DNA of 64,000 bases from Arenibacter sp. ARW7G5Y1 (GTDB taxonomy: Bacteria; Bacteroidota; Bacteroidia; Flavobacteriales; Flavobacteriaceae): positions 108,425 through 172,424 of the forward strand of contig NZ_QJJZ01000008.1 in assembly GCF_003201775.1 (NCBI RefSeq), read 5' to 3'. Below are positions 25,175 through 35,121 of the stretch, in pieces; position 1 is the first letter of the stretch; every line of letters starts with the position of its first letter. The notes beneath the pieces are model-generated. The model did not search any database. It was given only the letters and a program-made list of their open reading frames with translations, and was not told where the DNA came from. A program made the position numbers and the translations under genes.

Positions 25175-25514
25175 TCCACAATTTTGTACAAATATACGAA
25201 ATGGTAGATAGTTAAAATACCAATTGGCGGCAAAGTATGCCAATGGTACAATATCAATTGGCGGCCCTTAAATTTAATGGTTTGATTTTCAGTGCTAAGG
25301 AAGGTTGTGTGGATACTGGTGGTAACTACGGGACCGATAATTGAAGGTTGATTCACAAAAGTAGGAAAGGTGTATTCGTACAGAAGTAAAGACTTCCTTT
25401 GCCAGCTCCAACAACTAGTTTCGGGCAGCTATCGGCCAACATCCAAAACCTGGTATGCCGGTTCTTTCTTCAATTGAACTGCGGTTCGGTTAAATACGAG
25501 TGGAACTATCGGAA

Positions 25515-26081
25515 TTAACTGTTGTTATTTATAATTTCTGCCAGCAGCCTTTTTGCCCTTAGTAATTTAACTTTTACATTATTCACTGGTTCGCCTAGCT
25601 TTACGGCAATTTCGGCATAGGGCAGTTCCTGAAAATACCTTAGGTTTATTACTTCCTGGTAATGCGGTTTAAGCCTTTTTATGTATTCCAATAAGGCGGC
25701 CAAATTTTGTTCTGTAATTAAACTGTCCTCGGGGGAAGGGGCATCATCCAAAACCTTTTTAATAGCTTCGCTACTACTTTCCTGATTGCCCTGTAGGATA
25801 TTTCTTTTGCTCTTGCGAATTAGGTCGATGTGCAAATTTTTTGAAATGGCGATCAGCCACGTCTTAAATTCGTAGTCCTCTTTAAAGGTATGTATCTTGT
25901 CAAAGGCCTTTGAAAATGTCTGGATGGTAATGTCCTCGGCATCGTTCTCGTTTCTGGTCCTGATCAATTGAAATCCGTAGACATCGTTCCAGAAGCTGTT
26001 TAATAGTGCACTGAAGGCTATTTGGCTGCCTAATTTGGCCTTTTCAATGAGTTGTGGAAGTGGTTCTTCGGATTTGTCCAA
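25515..26081 (-). CDS. ECF-type RNA polymerase sigma factor
   Basis: The 188-residue protein has sigma region 2 (DAEDITIQTFSKAFDKIHTF, then FKTWLIAISKNLHIDLIRKSKR) and region 4 (HYQEVINLRYFQELPYAEIAVKLGEPVNNVKVKLLRAKRLL). Its start is TTG at 26081; upstream in the same frame there is only a TAG (26118-26120, the stop of the next gene) and no ATG. No anti-sigma gene is adjacent downstream; the next gene on the strand is lipA. It is a flavobacterial ECF with an unknown regulon. Confidence 0.9.
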   Translation of the reverse strand: MDKSEEPLPQLIEKAKLGSQIAFSALLNSFWNDVYGFQLIRTRNENDAEDITIQTFSKAFDKIHTFKEDYEFKTWLIAISKNLHIDLIRKSKRNILQGNQESSSEAIKKVLDDAPSPEDSLITEQNLAALLEYIKRLKPHYQEVINLRYFQELPYAEIAVKLGEPVNNVKVKLLRAKRLLAEIINNNS

Positions 26082-26117
26082 GATAAGAATATGTAAATGG
26101 TGATAATAGGCGGGTTT

Positions 26118-26321
26118 CTATGGTGTAACGGAATCCTTTCTGCAGTCCTGCTCTGTAGGGAGTTTTCCACAGTAGCCACAAGCTTCTCCATCCTTGTTTA
26201 AAAAGGGACTCTGGCTGGCACATGTTCCCGCAAATTTACCATCCTTTTTAGACCATATTTTTATCGCAATACCCGCAAAAGCAAGTGCTAGTAGCCCTAT
26301 TGTTAAAAATAATAATTTCAT
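26118..26321 (-). CDS. Small flavobacterial 'membrane or secreted' protein
   Basis: The 67-residue protein has one N-terminal membrane helix (MKLLFLTIGLLALAFAGIAI) and a cysteine-rich tail (GTCASQSPFLN, GEACGYCGKL, EQDC). I recognise it as a small conserved Flavobacteriia protein of unknown role. The four cysteines suggest metal or disulfide chemistry. It sits in front of the ECF sigma gene and is probably cotranscribed with it. Confidence 0.75.
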   Translation of the reverse strand: MKLLFLTIGLLALAFAGIAIKIWSKKDGKFAGTCASQSPFLNKDGEACGYCGKLPTEQDCRKDSVTP

Positions 26322-26399
26322 ATCCCTGCATAATTTAATGCAAAGATATGAAATTTATAACCTTCCCAAGAAGGATTAGGATTACTTTAAGACCTTAAT

Positions 26400-27158
26400 T
26401 CAATAGGTGATATTGGCCACGATATTCTCTATGGTAGGCTTTGAATTCCCACCTGTTGGCTCAATGGTGATATATCCAACGGCATTTTCACCATAGGGAA
26501 GGGCCATTAGTTTTTCACTGTTGCTGGCCTCCTGTATTACGCCCAGATTAAGCATTTGTCCGTTGACCTCTGCCCACATTTGGTAGCATTGGTTTTCCGG
26601 TAGGTGAGGTAATTTGCTTACATTGATATAGGAGAGCTTTTTTACAGGGTTAACATAGGCCACGGCCTTAAGTTCCTTGGCCTTATTATTGCCTTTCACC
26701 GTAAGTCGCCTCGTTTTGGGATTGTTAAGGACAATAAATTGATTCCTTACATCCTCCAACTGTAAACGCATATTCTCTTCCAGGTTCTGAATCTTATTGT
26801 TGACAATAACATTTTCCTCCTGTAAATTCTGGTTTTGGTTCCAAAAGAAATAGGATGCTCCTGCAAAGATCAGAGCGGCAAAACTGGCTGCAATGGCATA
26901 CCTAAAGAATTTTGATCGTCCTGAATTTTCCTTTTTGATTCTAGTTTGAATTCTATCCTTAAGGCCTTCCGGAGTTTTAATGGCATGTAACTTGGCAAAG
27001 ATTTCAAGGTTTTCCTGAAGCTCAATGTAGGTATTCCTTACTTCCGGATACATGGCTATATACCTTTCAACCTGTAATGCCTCCTCCTGGGAAGTGGTGC
27101 CCAATAGATATTTCTCCAGTAGGTCTGTTTCTAAAAATATTTTAATCTTTTCTTTCAT
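26400..27158 (-). CDS. Anti-sigma factor, RskA-like
   Basis: The 252-residue protein has an N-terminal cytoplasmic anti-sigma segment (LEKYLLGTTSQEEALQVERYIAMYPEVR), a single membrane helix (about 85-105), a coiled coil (about 110-140) and a C-terminal RskA-type periplasmic domain (YQMWAEVNGQMLNLGVI, ENAVGYITIEPTGG). It follows the sigma factor gene at 27245 by 86 bp and most likely sequesters that sigma factor. No HxxxCxxC zinc motif is seen in the N-terminus. Confidence 0.88.
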   Translation of the reverse strand: MKEKIKIFLETDLLEKYLLGTTSQEEALQVERYIAMYPEVRNTYIELQENLEIFAKLHAIKTPEGLKDRIQTRIKKENSGRSKFFRYAIAASFAALIFAGASYFFWNQNQNLQEENVIVNNKIQNLEENMRLQLEDVRNQFIVLNNPKTRRLTVKGNNKAKELKAVAYVNPVKKLSYINVSKLPHLPENQCYQMWAEVNGQMLNLGVIQEASNSEKLMALPYGENAVGYITIEPTGGNSKPTIENIVANITY

Positions 27159-27244
27159 GGCTATATTATTTGCTGCACAATTTGGTCGGCTATGCTGTAA
27201 CTTCAGCTTAGTTTTTAGGTCCCGGTATTCATCAAGGTTGTGCT

Positions 27245-27814
27245 TTAATTCATAAACAAACTTAGTAAACAGGCAAAGACCATTGTTGAACCATATATCT
27301 TCTTTAATTCCCTAAGCCCTATCTTTAATCTAGATTTAATGGTGCCTAGTGGTATGTCCAATTCTTCGCTTGCTTCCTGTTGGGTCATTCCTTGGAAAAA
27401 CAAGGCGTCCAATACAATTTGATATTTTGAATCTATTTTATCCAAATTATCCTGAACGTCTATCAATTCGGGAATTATACCTTCATTTCCTAATTTATAT
27501 ACGTCCGAAACGTCCATTTGGATTTCCTTGTCGGATTTGTTGTTGGCACTTCTTAATTTGTCGATGGCCGTATTACGCGTAATCCTAAAAAGCCAAGTAA
27601 ACAATTTAGCCTTTGCAGGGTCGTAAGAATCCGATTTCTTCCAAATTTTGATAAAGCTTTCCTGTACAACATCCTGGGCCAATTCCTCATCGCGTACTAC
27701 CTTGTAGGCTACACCGTATAAAGTATCCCCGTAGTGTTCATAGAGAAGGGAAATAGCTTTGTCATTTCGCTCTTGAAGTAGCTCAACAATATGATTTTCC
27801 AGTAATATGCTCAT
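27245..27814 (-). CDS. ECF-type RNA polymerase sigma factor (SigK-like)
   Basis: The 189-residue protein has region 2 (DTLYGVAYKVVRDEELAQDVVQESFIKIWKKSDSYD, LFTWLFRITRNTAIDKLRS) and region 4 (IVLDALFFQGMTQQEASEELDIPLGTIKSRLKIGLRELKK). The C-terminus ends in a short hydrophobic tail (FACLLSLF). With the RskA-like anti-sigma factor downstream it forms a cognate pair, probably for cell-envelope or oxidative stress; the signal is unknown. Confidence 0.92.
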   Translation of the reverse strand: MSILLENHIVELLQERNDKAISLLYEHYGDTLYGVAYKVVRDEELAQDVVQESFIKIWKKSDSYDPAKAKLFTWLFRITRNTAIDKLRSANNKSDKEIQMDVSDVYKLGNEGIIPELIDVQDNLDKIDSKYQIVLDALFFQGMTQQEASEELDIPLGTIKSRLKIGLRELKKIYGSTMVFACLLSLFMN

Positions 27815-27884
27815 AGAATTAGTGTGTTCTCAAAAAAAAATGTTTGGCAATCATCCAAGACCTTGTTTCTTCTCGTATATACAC

Positions 27885-27924
27885 AAACGCTAAATTATAA
27901 AATTGATTGTTATACTTAGCGTTT
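27885..27924. promoter_or_regulatory. Inverted repeat upstream of the sigma/anti-sigma operon
   Basis: AAACGCTAA (27885-27893) and TTAGCGTTT (27916-27924) are perfect complements separated by 22 bases, about 70 bp upstream of the sigma start. It could be a spaced operator or a hairpin; it lies between divergently arranged transcripts only on the sigma side. Confidence 0.35.
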
Positions 27925-27987
27925 TAATTGGATAAATGGACAGCTGGTAACTGTGCATTTAATTTTTGGTTAGTTTGGTTTGGTATA

Positions 27988-28013
27988 GCCCCTGGCATTA
28001 TATGTCAGGGGTT
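27988..28013. terminator. Hairpin at the 3' end of murB
   Basis: GCCCCTGGCA and TGTCAGGGGTT pair with one G-U wobble and a short loop, right at the murB stop codon. A T-rich tail follows on the plus strand only, so termination of murB (minus) is uncertain. Confidence 0.45.
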
Positions 28014-29028
28014 ATTTTATGATATTGACTTCCGGGCTGATCACAATTCCGAACCTTTGCTCTACCGTTTCTATAATGGTTTCTGCCAATGCTATTATAT
28101 CCGCACCCGAGGCATTACCGTAATTGACCAATACCAATGCCTGATTTGTATGCACTCCGGCATCCCCAAACCGCTTCCCTTTAAAACCGCACTGCTCTAT
28201 TAACCAACCAGCAGGAATCTTGAATTCATTTTCAGACACCTTATAAAAGGGGGCATCTGGATATGTCTTGGTAAATTTATCAAATCGTTGCCTAACTATA
28301 ACCGGGTTTTTGAAGAAACTTCCACTGTTGCCCAATTCCCTTGGGTCCGGCAATTTACTTTTTCTAATGGCAATTACCGCCTCGGAGACGTCCTTAATCC
28401 CGGGATTGGTAATGCCGCAATTCTGTAATTGGGAAACAATGGCCCCATAGTCTACATTTAGCTTATGGTTGCGTTTGGTCAATTTAAAACTCACCGAAGT
28501 GATTATGTACTTCCCAAGACCTTCCCTTTTGAAATAGGAATCGCGATAGCCAAACTGGCATTGGTCTTTGGTAAAGGTAACAAGTTCCCCGGTGGCAATT
28601 TCCATGGTTTCACAATCTACAAAAGTGTCTTTAAGTTCAACACCGTAGGCGCCTATGTTCTGAATTGGAGCGGTACCTGTATTTCCTGGAATGAGGGATA
28701 AATTCTCCAAGCCGCCATAACCATGGTCCAAGGTCCACAATACCATATTGTGCCAATTCTCACCCGCACTTACCTTTATTATAGCCTCGTCCTCATTTTC
28801 GGTTATTAGCTCAATTCCCTTTAAGTTGATGTGCAGTACCAGATTTTCCAAATCTTTTGTGATGAGCATATTGCTACCACCCCCAAGAACAAATAAATTG
28901 GGATATCCCTTAAGTGAAAGGGCCTTTTTTAGTTCGGCGATCGAATTTATTTCGCAAAAGTATCTGGCCTTGGCATCTATTCCAAAAGTATTGTACTTTT
29001 TAAGGGATATGTCTTGTTGTATTTCCAT
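28012..29028 (-). CDS. murB: UDP-N-acetylmuramate dehydrogenase
   Basis: The 338-residue FAD enzyme reduces UDP-GlcNAc-enolpyruvate to UDP-MurNAc in peptidoglycan synthesis. Motifs: NTFGIDAKARYF, VLGGGSNMLIT, IPGNTGTAPIQNIGAYGVE, catalytic-region YRDSYFK and GNSGSFFKNPV. It is the longer, E. coli-like type. The start is the ATG at 29028, which overlaps the aminotransferase stop in TAATG; the upstream open frame to 29208 reads as a shadow. The two genes are translationally coupled. Confidence 0.95.
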   Translation of the reverse strand: MEIQQDISLKKYNTFGIDAKARYFCEINSIAELKKALSLKGYPNLFVLGGGSNMLITKDLENLVLHINLKGIELITENEDEAIIKVSAGENWHNMVLWTLDHGYGGLENLSLIPGNTGTAPIQNIGAYGVELKDTFVDCETMEIATGELVTFTKDQCQFGYRDSYFKREGLGKYIITSVSFKLTKRNHKLNVDYGAIVSQLQNCGITNPGIKDVSEAVIAIRKSKLPDPRELGNSGSFFKNPVIVRQRFDKFTKTYPDAPFYKVSENEFKIPAGWLIEQCGFKGKRFGDAGVHTNQALVLVNYGNASGADIIALAETIIETVEQRFGIVISPEVNIIK

Positions 29029-30218
29029 TAACGGGCATATACATTTAAGGCCTCCTTTAGTATGTGAACTGCCCTTATTAAATCGTCCTTTTCCAGTACA
29101 TAGGCAATTCTGATCTGGTTTGTTCCCAGGCCATTGGTTGCGTAGAACCCTGCTGCAGGCGCTACCATAACGGTTTCCCCATTCCATTGAAAATCCTCCA
29201 ATAACCATTGGGCAAAAGTGTCGGCATTGTCTATTGGCAATTGGGCAATACAGTAAAACGCACCCTGTGGCTGGGCCACTACCACCCCATCAAGTTTGTT
29301 CAATTCTGTGATCAGTATGTTTCTGCGCCCCTCGTATTCCTTTTTTACATCGTCAAAATAGGACTGTGGGGTTTCCAAGGCAGCTTCACTTGCAATCTGC
29401 GCATAGGTAGGAGGGGAAAGACGAGCCTGTGCAAATTTTAGGGCGGTCTGGATCACCTCCTTATTTTTAGAGACCAAATATCCAATTCGCGCCCCGCACA
29501 TACTATATCTTTTGGAAACCGAGTCTATGATGATGGCATGTTCTTCCAAGCCTTTTTCCTGAAGAATGGAATAATGTTCCCTGCCGTCATAGATAAATTC
29601 GCGGTATACCTCATCGGCTACCAGGAACAGGTTGTGTTTTTTTACTATTGAGGCAAGTTTTTTAATTTCTTCCTTGGTATATAAATAGCCGGTTGGATTA
29701 CCTGGATTGCAAATAAGGATGGCCCTTGTCTTGGCTGTTATCAGTTTTTCAAATTCATCAATGGGAGGCAGTGCAAAATTATTTTCAATATTGGAAACAA
29801 CAGGTACTACCTTTATTCCGTTTGCGTTGGCAAAGCCGTTGTAATTGGCATAAAAGGGTTCGGGGATAATAATTTCGTCGTCATTATCGGCTATACTTCC
29901 CAAGGCAAAGGACAATGCTTCCGAACCACCTGTGGTGACAATGATATTGCCCGCATCAACATGAATGTCGTTCTTGGCGTAATATTGGGCTATCTTTTTC
30001 CTGTAGGATTCGGAACCTTCCGTTCTACTATAGGCCAAGACCTCCAAGGTATTGTTTTTAACAGCATCCAAGGCAACTTTAGGTGTTTTTATGTCGGGCT
30101 GGCCAATATTTAAATGGATAATCTTGACTCCCCTTTTTATGGCAGCTTCGGCAAAAGGAACTAGTTTTCTTATGGGAGATTCCGGCATTGTTTCGCCTCT
30201 CCTTGAAATTGATGGCAT
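29028..30218 (-). CDS. Class I/II pyridoxal-phosphate aminotransferase (aspartate-aminotransferase-like)
   Basis: The 396-residue fold-type I enzyme has GQPDIKTP, the PLP-contacting TTGGSEAL, CNPGNPTGYLY (with the conserved Asn-Pro-x-Asn-Pro-Thr-Gly), DEVYREF, Schiff-base Lys in DSVSKRYSM, and the distal Arg in NQIRIAY. Specificity among aspartate, aromatic and other amino acids is not decidable. I chose the ATG at 30218 (MPSISRRGETMPESPIRK), which matches related starts I recall; ATG at 30239 adds seven residues. It is coupled to murB. Confidence 0.9.
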   Translation of the reverse strand: MPSISRRGETMPESPIRKLVPFAEAAIKRGVKIIHLNIGQPDIKTPKVALDAVKNNTLEVLAYSRTEGSESYRKKIAQYYAKNDIHVDAGNIIVTTGGSEALSFALGSIADNDDEIIIPEPFYANYNGFANANGIKVVPVVSNIENNFALPPIDEFEKLITAKTRAILICNPGNPTGYLYTKEEIKKLASIVKKHNLFLVADEVYREFIYDGREHYSILQEKGLEEHAIIIDSVSKRYSMCGARIGYLVSKNKEVIQTALKFAQARLSPPTYAQIASEAALETPQSYFDDVKKEYEGRRNILITELNKLDGVVVAQPQGAFYCIAQLPIDNADTFAQWLLEDFQWNGETVMVAPAAGFYATNGLGTNQIRIAYVLEKDDLIRAVHILKEALNVYAR

Positions 30219-30369
30219 ATGGATTTTAATTTTAGGCAAAAATGAGAAATCAATACGGACAAAACAATAAAACAGTCTTTTTTGATTCCATATTAATATG
30301 TTAAATGATTCTGATGTTTAGGGTTTTGTGTGTAAATTAGAGAGTTAGGTTACTTTAAATGGAAATAAA

Positions 30370-31704
30370 ATGGCTCTCCCAAGACATATGTTTTTCCTTA
30401 TTTGCTGCTTTCCCTTTTTGACCTTATCCCAAAATTTCGAATTGCCATTTGGGGAAAAGTTTCAAAAGGTAAAGTTTGAATTGGTCAACAATCTCATTAT
30501 TATCCCTATAGAGGTCAATGGTGCGGAACTTTCATTTATTTTGGATTCCGGAGTAAATAAGCCCATTCTTTTCAATTTGTCGGATAAGGATTCCATCCAA
30601 ATAAACAATGTGTCCGAAATTGCCATCAAGGGCCTTGGGGATGGGGAGCCTATTGATGCTTTGAGTTCTAGGGGCAACGTTTTTAAAATAGGGAATGTTG
30701 TCAATAAGGATCAATTGCTCTATGTGGTCATGGACACGGAATTGAATCTTTCCCCTAGGTTGGGTTTACCGGTCCATGGAATCATTGGTTATGACCTATT
30801 TCGGGATTTTGTTGTTGAGGTGAATTATTCTTCCAAATATTTAAAACTTCATGCCCCTGGTTTATACAAGCCCAAAAAAAGCTCCAAGATCCGAACAATT
30901 CCTTTGCGCATTGTTCAAAATAAAGCCTATGTCCAAGGTCATGTGCTAATGAAGAATAAACGGAGTATAGCTGTGGAATTATTGGTGGATTCGGGTAGTT
31001 CCGATGCGGTTTGGCTTTTTGAGGATTTGGATAAAGGTTTGGGGATTCCGAAGAACAACTATGAGGATTTTCTGGGGCAAGGGCTAAGTGGAAGCATTTA
31101 TGGGAAAAGGACAAAGATAGATGGCATCAATTTGGGCGGCTTTCAATTGAGGGAGGCCAAAACTGCATTTCCTGATCTGCAGTATTTTAATTCCATCACC
31201 TCTATGGGCAATAGGAACGGTAGCTTGGGCGGAGAGGTCTTGAAAAGATTTACATTGGTATTCAACTACGGTAACCGTACCCTGAGTCTGCGTAAAAATG
31301 CTCTTTTTAACCATCCATTCGACTTTAATATGAGTGGGATAGATATCCAGCACAACGGGATGCGTTATATTTCCGAGAGTATAGCCGAGAACAAAGGAAT
31401 GGTGTTGAAGGGGAGTGGGAAATCGTTTGGGAATGTGCAGATACTCTTCGAGAACCTCACCAGGTTAAGCATGGTCCCGGAAATTATAGTTTCCGGTATT
31501 CGTGCTGGAAGCCCTGGGCATAAAGCCGGTTTGCAGGAGGGGGATGTAATACTGTCTGTAAATGGTAAAAAGGTGCACCGCTATAAACTTCAACAAATCC
31601 TGCACATGCTCAATGAAAAGGACGGGAAGAAGGTTAGGTTGCTTATAGAACGTTATCAAAAGGACATGTTAATCACTTATGTTCTTAAGGATATGTTCAA
31701 ATAA
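30370..31704 (+). CDS. Secreted retropepsin-like aspartic protease with PDZ domain
   Basis: The 444-residue protein has a signal peptide (about 1-20), two aspartyl protease lobes with active-site triads FILDSGVNKP (Asp58) and LLVDSGSSDAVW (Asp206), and a C-terminal PDZ domain (VSGIRAGSPGHKAGLQEGDVILSVNGKKV, about 375-440). A single chain with two lobes, each supplying one Asp, mimics a pseudo-dimeric pepsin fold. Substrates are unknown; envelope proteins are plausible. It converges on the DUF1573 gene across a strong terminator. Confidence 0.87.
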   Translation: MALPRHMFFLICCFPFLTLSQNFELPFGEKFQKVKFELVNNLIIIPIEVNGAELSFILDSGVNKPILFNLSDKDSIQINNVSEIAIKGLGDGEPIDALSSRGNVFKIGNVVNKDQLLYVVMDTELNLSPRLGLPVHGIIGYDLFRDFVVEVNYSSKYLKLHAPGLYKPKKSSKIRTIPLRIVQNKAYVQGHVLMKNKRSIAVELLVDSGSSDAVWLFEDLDKGLGIPKNNYEDFLGQGLSGSIYGKRTKIDGINLGGFQLREAKTAFPDLQYFNSITSMGNRNGSLGGEVLKRFTLVFNYGNRTLSLRKNALFNHPFDFNMSGIDIQHNGMRYISESIAENKGMVLKGSGKSFGNVQILFENLTRLSMVPEIIVSGIRAGSPGHKAGLQEGDVILSVNGKKVHRYKLQQILHMLNEKDGKKVRLLIERYQKDMLITYVLKDMFK

Positions 31705-31772
31705 GAGGTGTCTGGAAATCCTGCCAAATGGGAGGGTTTTGTTCAACTGTTTTTTGTAAGGCCCTTAAAAAA

Positions 31773-31811
31773 AAAGCTTGTTAAATCCCTACAAAGGACT
31801 TAACAAGCTTT
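31773..31811. terminator. Bidirectional terminator between the aspartyl protease and DUF1573 genes
   Basis: The arms AAAGCTTGTTAAATCC (31773-31788) and GGACTTAACAAGCTTT (31796-31811) pair over 16 positions with one mismatch and a 7-base loop. A-run and T-containing flanks suit termination from either side. Confidence 0.82.
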
Positions 31812-31830
31812 ATGTATTTATGAATGGAAA

Positions 31831-32217
31831 TTATTTGCCTTCTGCCGGCAATACCTTTCCTTTAATTTTCAACACCTTCGTTGGGGTGTCAGCATTGGAA
31901 ATTACCGTAATCGCCTTTGCGATCGGTCCAACCCTGTTAGTATCGTATTTTACTTGAATCTGGCCAGTCTTACCTGGTAAAATTGGACCTTCCGGTTTTT
32001 TGGGAATGGTACAACCACAGCTAGAGCTTACTTTGCTGATCACTAGCGGTGCATTACCGGTATTGGTAAATTCAAATACCCGCACACCATCACTACCTTT
32101 AGCGATTTCGCCATAATCAACGGTTTCCGTTTTGAAATTAATTTTCGCTGCATTTTCTTGAGCGGTTAGGCCAAAACCTAAGAGACCAACAAATAGAACT
32201 AGTACTATTTTTTTCAT
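31831..32217 (-). CDS. DUF1573 domain-containing exported protein
   Basis: The 128-residue protein has a signal peptide (ending GLTAQ) and one DUF1573 domain: VDYGEIAKGSDGVRVFEFTNTGNAPLVISKVSSSCGCTIPKKP, then PGKTGQIQVKYDTNRVGPIAKAITVISNAD. The conserved CGCT pair is intact. The fold is a small immunoglobulin-like ASPM/hydin-type domain; the role is unknown. It has the best promoter in the window upstream. Confidence 0.92.
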   Translation of the reverse strand: MKKIVLVLFVGLLGFGLTAQENAAKINFKTETVDYGEIAKGSDGVRVFEFTNTGNAPLVISKVSSSCGCTIPKKPEGPILPGKTGQIQVKYDTNRVGPIAKAITVISNADTPTKVLKIKGKVLPAEGK

Positions 32218-32240
32218 TATTTTTAGTTTTTGTTGAATTT

Positions 32241-32272
32241 CAAAAGTAAATGTTTTTAATCAACCTCCAAAA
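32241..32272 (-). promoter_or_regulatory. Promoter of the DUF1573 gene, TTTTG-N19-TACTTTTG
   Basis: On the minus strand TTTTG (32272-32268) is followed after 19 bases by TACTTTTG (32248-32241), matching the Bacteroidota consensus TTTG / TAnnTTTG and its spacing. It lies 24 bp upstream of the ATG. Confidence 0.7.
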
Positions 32273-32415
32273 TTCTTTTGTTATGTAATAACGTTACTTA
32301 TTTTTGTTTCGTATTTCTAAATGGACAAAAACCTTAGAATTACTTCAAGTTTAACCTTAATTTTGTACTCATTTAGTAATCGCCCGTATTGGGTAAACAA
32401 AAACTGTTCCAAATA

Positions 32416-35046
32416 ATGGAAATTCCTTCAAAATATGAACCTCACAAGGTAGAGAGCCAATGGTACGACTATTGGACCGAGCATAAGTATTTTCATTCCA
32501 TCCCCGATGACAGGGAGCCTTATACCATAGTTATACCGCCACCCAATGTTACCGGAGTATTGCATATGGGCCATATGTTGAACAATACCCTACAGGATGT
32601 TTTGATACGGAGGGCGCGTTTAATGGGGAAAAATGCCTGTTGGGTGCCGGGAACCGATCATGCTTCCATAGCCACGGAGGCCAAGGTGGTTGCCAAATTG
32701 AAAGAACAGGGAATAGATAAAAAGGATATTTCCCGAGAGGAATTTTTGAAGCATGCCTGGGATTGGACCCATGAATATGGTGGGGTTATCTTGGAACAAT
32801 TAAAAAAATTGGGATGCTCCTGTGATTGGGAACGCACCAAGTTTACCATGGATGACAATATGTCCGCATCTGTTATCAGGGTTTTTGTGGATTTGTTCAA
32901 TAAAGGATTGATCTATAGGGGCTGCCGAATGGTGAATTGGGATCCCGAGGCAAAGACCACCTTGTCCGATGAAGAGGTTATTTATGAAGAAAGACAGGGT
33001 CTATTATATTATTTAGCATATAAAATAGAAGGCTCTGATGAAACCGTAACCATTGCCACTACCAGACCTGAGACCATTTTAGGGGATACGGCAATATGTA
33101 TTAACCCCAATGATGGTCGTTATGCCCATTTAAGGGGCAAAAATGCCATTGTACCTATATGTAATAGGGTAATCCCAATAATTGAGGATGAATATGTAGA
33201 TGTTGAATTTGGGACAGGTTGCCTAAAAGTGACCCCGGCACACGACATTAATGACAAGGCCTTAGGGGAGAAACACCATCTGGAGACCATTGATATTTTT
33301 AACGAGGATGCAAGTTTAAATAGTTTTGGATTGCATTATGAGGGCAAGGACCGTTTTGAGGTTCGTAAGGCCATTTCCAAGGAATTGGAAGAAAAGGGAT
33401 TTTTGGTAAAGACAGAGCAACATATAAATAAAGTTGGTACTTCGGAAAGAACCAAGGCGGTGATAGAGCCAAGATTGTCCGATCAGTGGTTTTTAAGTAT
33501 GGAGCAATTGGCCAAACCGGCCATAAAGGCGGTTTTGGAGGATGAAGATATTAAGTTGTTTCCGAAGAAATTTGAAAATACCTATCGACATTGGATGGAA
33601 AACATCCGGGATTGGAATATTTCCCGACAATTATGGTGGGGGCAACAAATTCCGGCCTATTACTTTGGGGATGGTCAGGACGATTTTGTGGTAGCGGAGA
33701 CCAAGGAAGCAGCCTTGGAACTGGCCAAGAAAAAATCCAAAAATTCCAAGTTATCATTGAAAGACCTAAAACAGGATGCAGACGCCTTGGACACCTGGTT
33801 CTCTTCTTGGCTCTGGCCAATAAGTGTTTTTAACGGGATCTTGGAACCCAATAATAAGGAAATAGAATATTACTACCCAACCAATGATTTGGTGACCGGA
33901 CCGGATATTCTGTTCTTTTGGGTGGCCAGGATGATAATTTCAGGCTATGAATACCGCCAGGAAAAACCGTTCGAAAACGTATATCTCACCGGTTTGGTTC
34001 GGGATAAACAAAGACGTAAAATGTCCAAATCCCTTGGAAATTCACCTGATGCCCTGCAATTAATAGAAGACTACGGCGCAGACGGGGTACGTGTTGGTTT
34101 GTTGTTGAGTTCCGCAGCAGGGAATGATTTAATGTTCGATGAGGCTTTATGTCAACAAGGAAAAAACTTTGCCAATAAGATTTGGAACGGATTCCGATTG
34201 GTAAAAGGATGGGAGGTGGCCGACCTGCCACAGCCAGAGGCTTCCAAGTTGGGAATTGAATGGTATACCGCAAAATTCAACAAAACCCTTGCGGAAATAG
34301 AAGATCATTTTAGTAAGTACCGTATCTCGGATGCATTAATGGCTATTTATAAATTGGTTTGGGACGATTATAGCTCTTGGTTATTGGAGATTATAAAACC
34401 TGCCTACCAACAGCCTATAGATAGGGTTACATTTGACGCGGTAATCCATATTTTCGAGGAAAATTTAAAATTATTGCACCCATTTATGCCTTTCCTAACG
34501 GAGGAAGTTTGGCAACATATTGCAGATCGAACCCCTGAAGAGGCTTTGGTGATTGCCAAATGGCCAAGGGTACAAGCGGTTGATGAGGATCTGATCGAGG
34601 GCTTCAATTTTTCCTCGGAAGTAATTGCAGGAGTCCGAACGATTCGCAAGGAAAAGAACATTCCTATGAAAGAAGCACTTCAACTGTCGGTATTGAACGA
34701 TGGGGATATTTCTCCAAATTGGGATGTGGTTATTGCCAAGTTGACCAATTTGTCGACTATTGATTATGTAGACAGCGCAGTGGATGGAGCATTGACGTTT
34801 AGGGTGAAATCCAACGAATATTTTGTTCCAATGGTGGGTGCCATTGATATTGGGGCGGAAATTAAAAAATTGGAGGAAGAATTGGAATATACCCAGGGCT
34901 TTTTGGTTTCGGTAAGAAAGAAACTTTCCAACGAGCGTTTTGTGAACAACGCTCCTGAACAGGTAATTGCCTTGGAGCGGCAAAAGGAGGCGGACGCTCT
35001 TGCCAAGATAGAAACTTTGGAGAAAAGCCTGGCCAGTTTGGGGTAG
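32416..35046 (+). CDS. valS: Valine--tRNA ligase
   Basis: The 876-residue class Ia synthetase has the HIGH-box variant [15 protein letters not shown], the editing CP1 domain ([21 protein letters not shown]), [31 protein letters not shown], the KMSKS loop ([13 protein letters not shown]), an anticodon-binding domain ([15 protein letters not shown]) and a C-terminal coiled-coil arm ([12 protein letters not shown]...). The start is the ATG at 32416; a TTG at 32389 would add nine unconserved residues. A -7 element TAATTTTG lies at 32358-32365. Confidence 0.96.
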   Translation: MEIPSKYEPHKVESQWYDYWTEHKYFHSIPDDREPYTIVIPPPNVTGVLHMGHMLNNTLQDVLIRRARLMGKNACWVPGTDHASIATEAKVVAKLKEQGIDKKDISREEFLKHAWDWTHEYGGVILEQLKKLGCSCDWERTKFTMDDNMSASVIRVFVDLFNKGLIYRGCRMVNWDPEAKTTLSDEEVIYEERQGLLYYLAYKIEGSDETVTIATTRPETILGDTAICINPNDGRYAHLRGKNAIVPICNRVIPIIEDEYVDVEFGTGCLKVTPAHDINDKALGEKHHLETIDIFNEDASLNSFGLHYEGKDRFEVRKAISKELEEKGFLVKTEQHINKVGTSERTKAVIEPRLSDQWFLSMEQLAKPAIKAVLEDEDIKLFPKKFENTYRHWMENIRDWNISRQLWWGQQIPAYYFGDGQDDFVVAETKEAALELAKKKSKNSKLSLKDLKQDADALDTWFSSWLWPISVFNGILEPNNKEIEYYYPTNDLVTGPDILFFWVARMIISGYEYRQEKPFENVYLTGLVRDKQRRKMSKSLGNSPDALQLIEDYGADGVRVGLLLSSAAGNDLMFDEALCQQGKNFANKIWNGFRLVKGWEVADLPQPEASKLGIEWYTAKFNKTLAEIEDHFSKYRISDALMAIYKLVWDDYSSWLLEIIKPAYQQPIDRVTFDAVIHIFEENLKLLHPFMPFLTEEVWQHIADRTPEEALVIAKWPRVQAVDEDLIEGFNFSSEVIAGVRTIRKEKNIPMKEALQLSVLNDGDISPNWDVVIAKLTNLSTIDYVDSAVDGALTFRVKSNEYFVPMVGAIDIGAEIKKLEEELEYTQGFLVSVRKKLSNERFVNNAPEQVIALERQKEADALAKIETLEKSLASLG

Positions 35047-35121
35047 CTGTATGCGATCCCTGTAGTTAAGACGCTTTCGGTTGGGGAAAAATATACAAGA
35101 TTTAATGAAAGCAGCTTGACT

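Noticed and set aside
28012-29208. Longer N-terminus for MurB (398 residues)
   Set aside because: The extra 60 residues before MEIQQDISLKKY overlap the aminotransferase gene in another frame and look unlike MurB; TAATG coupling supports the start at 29028.
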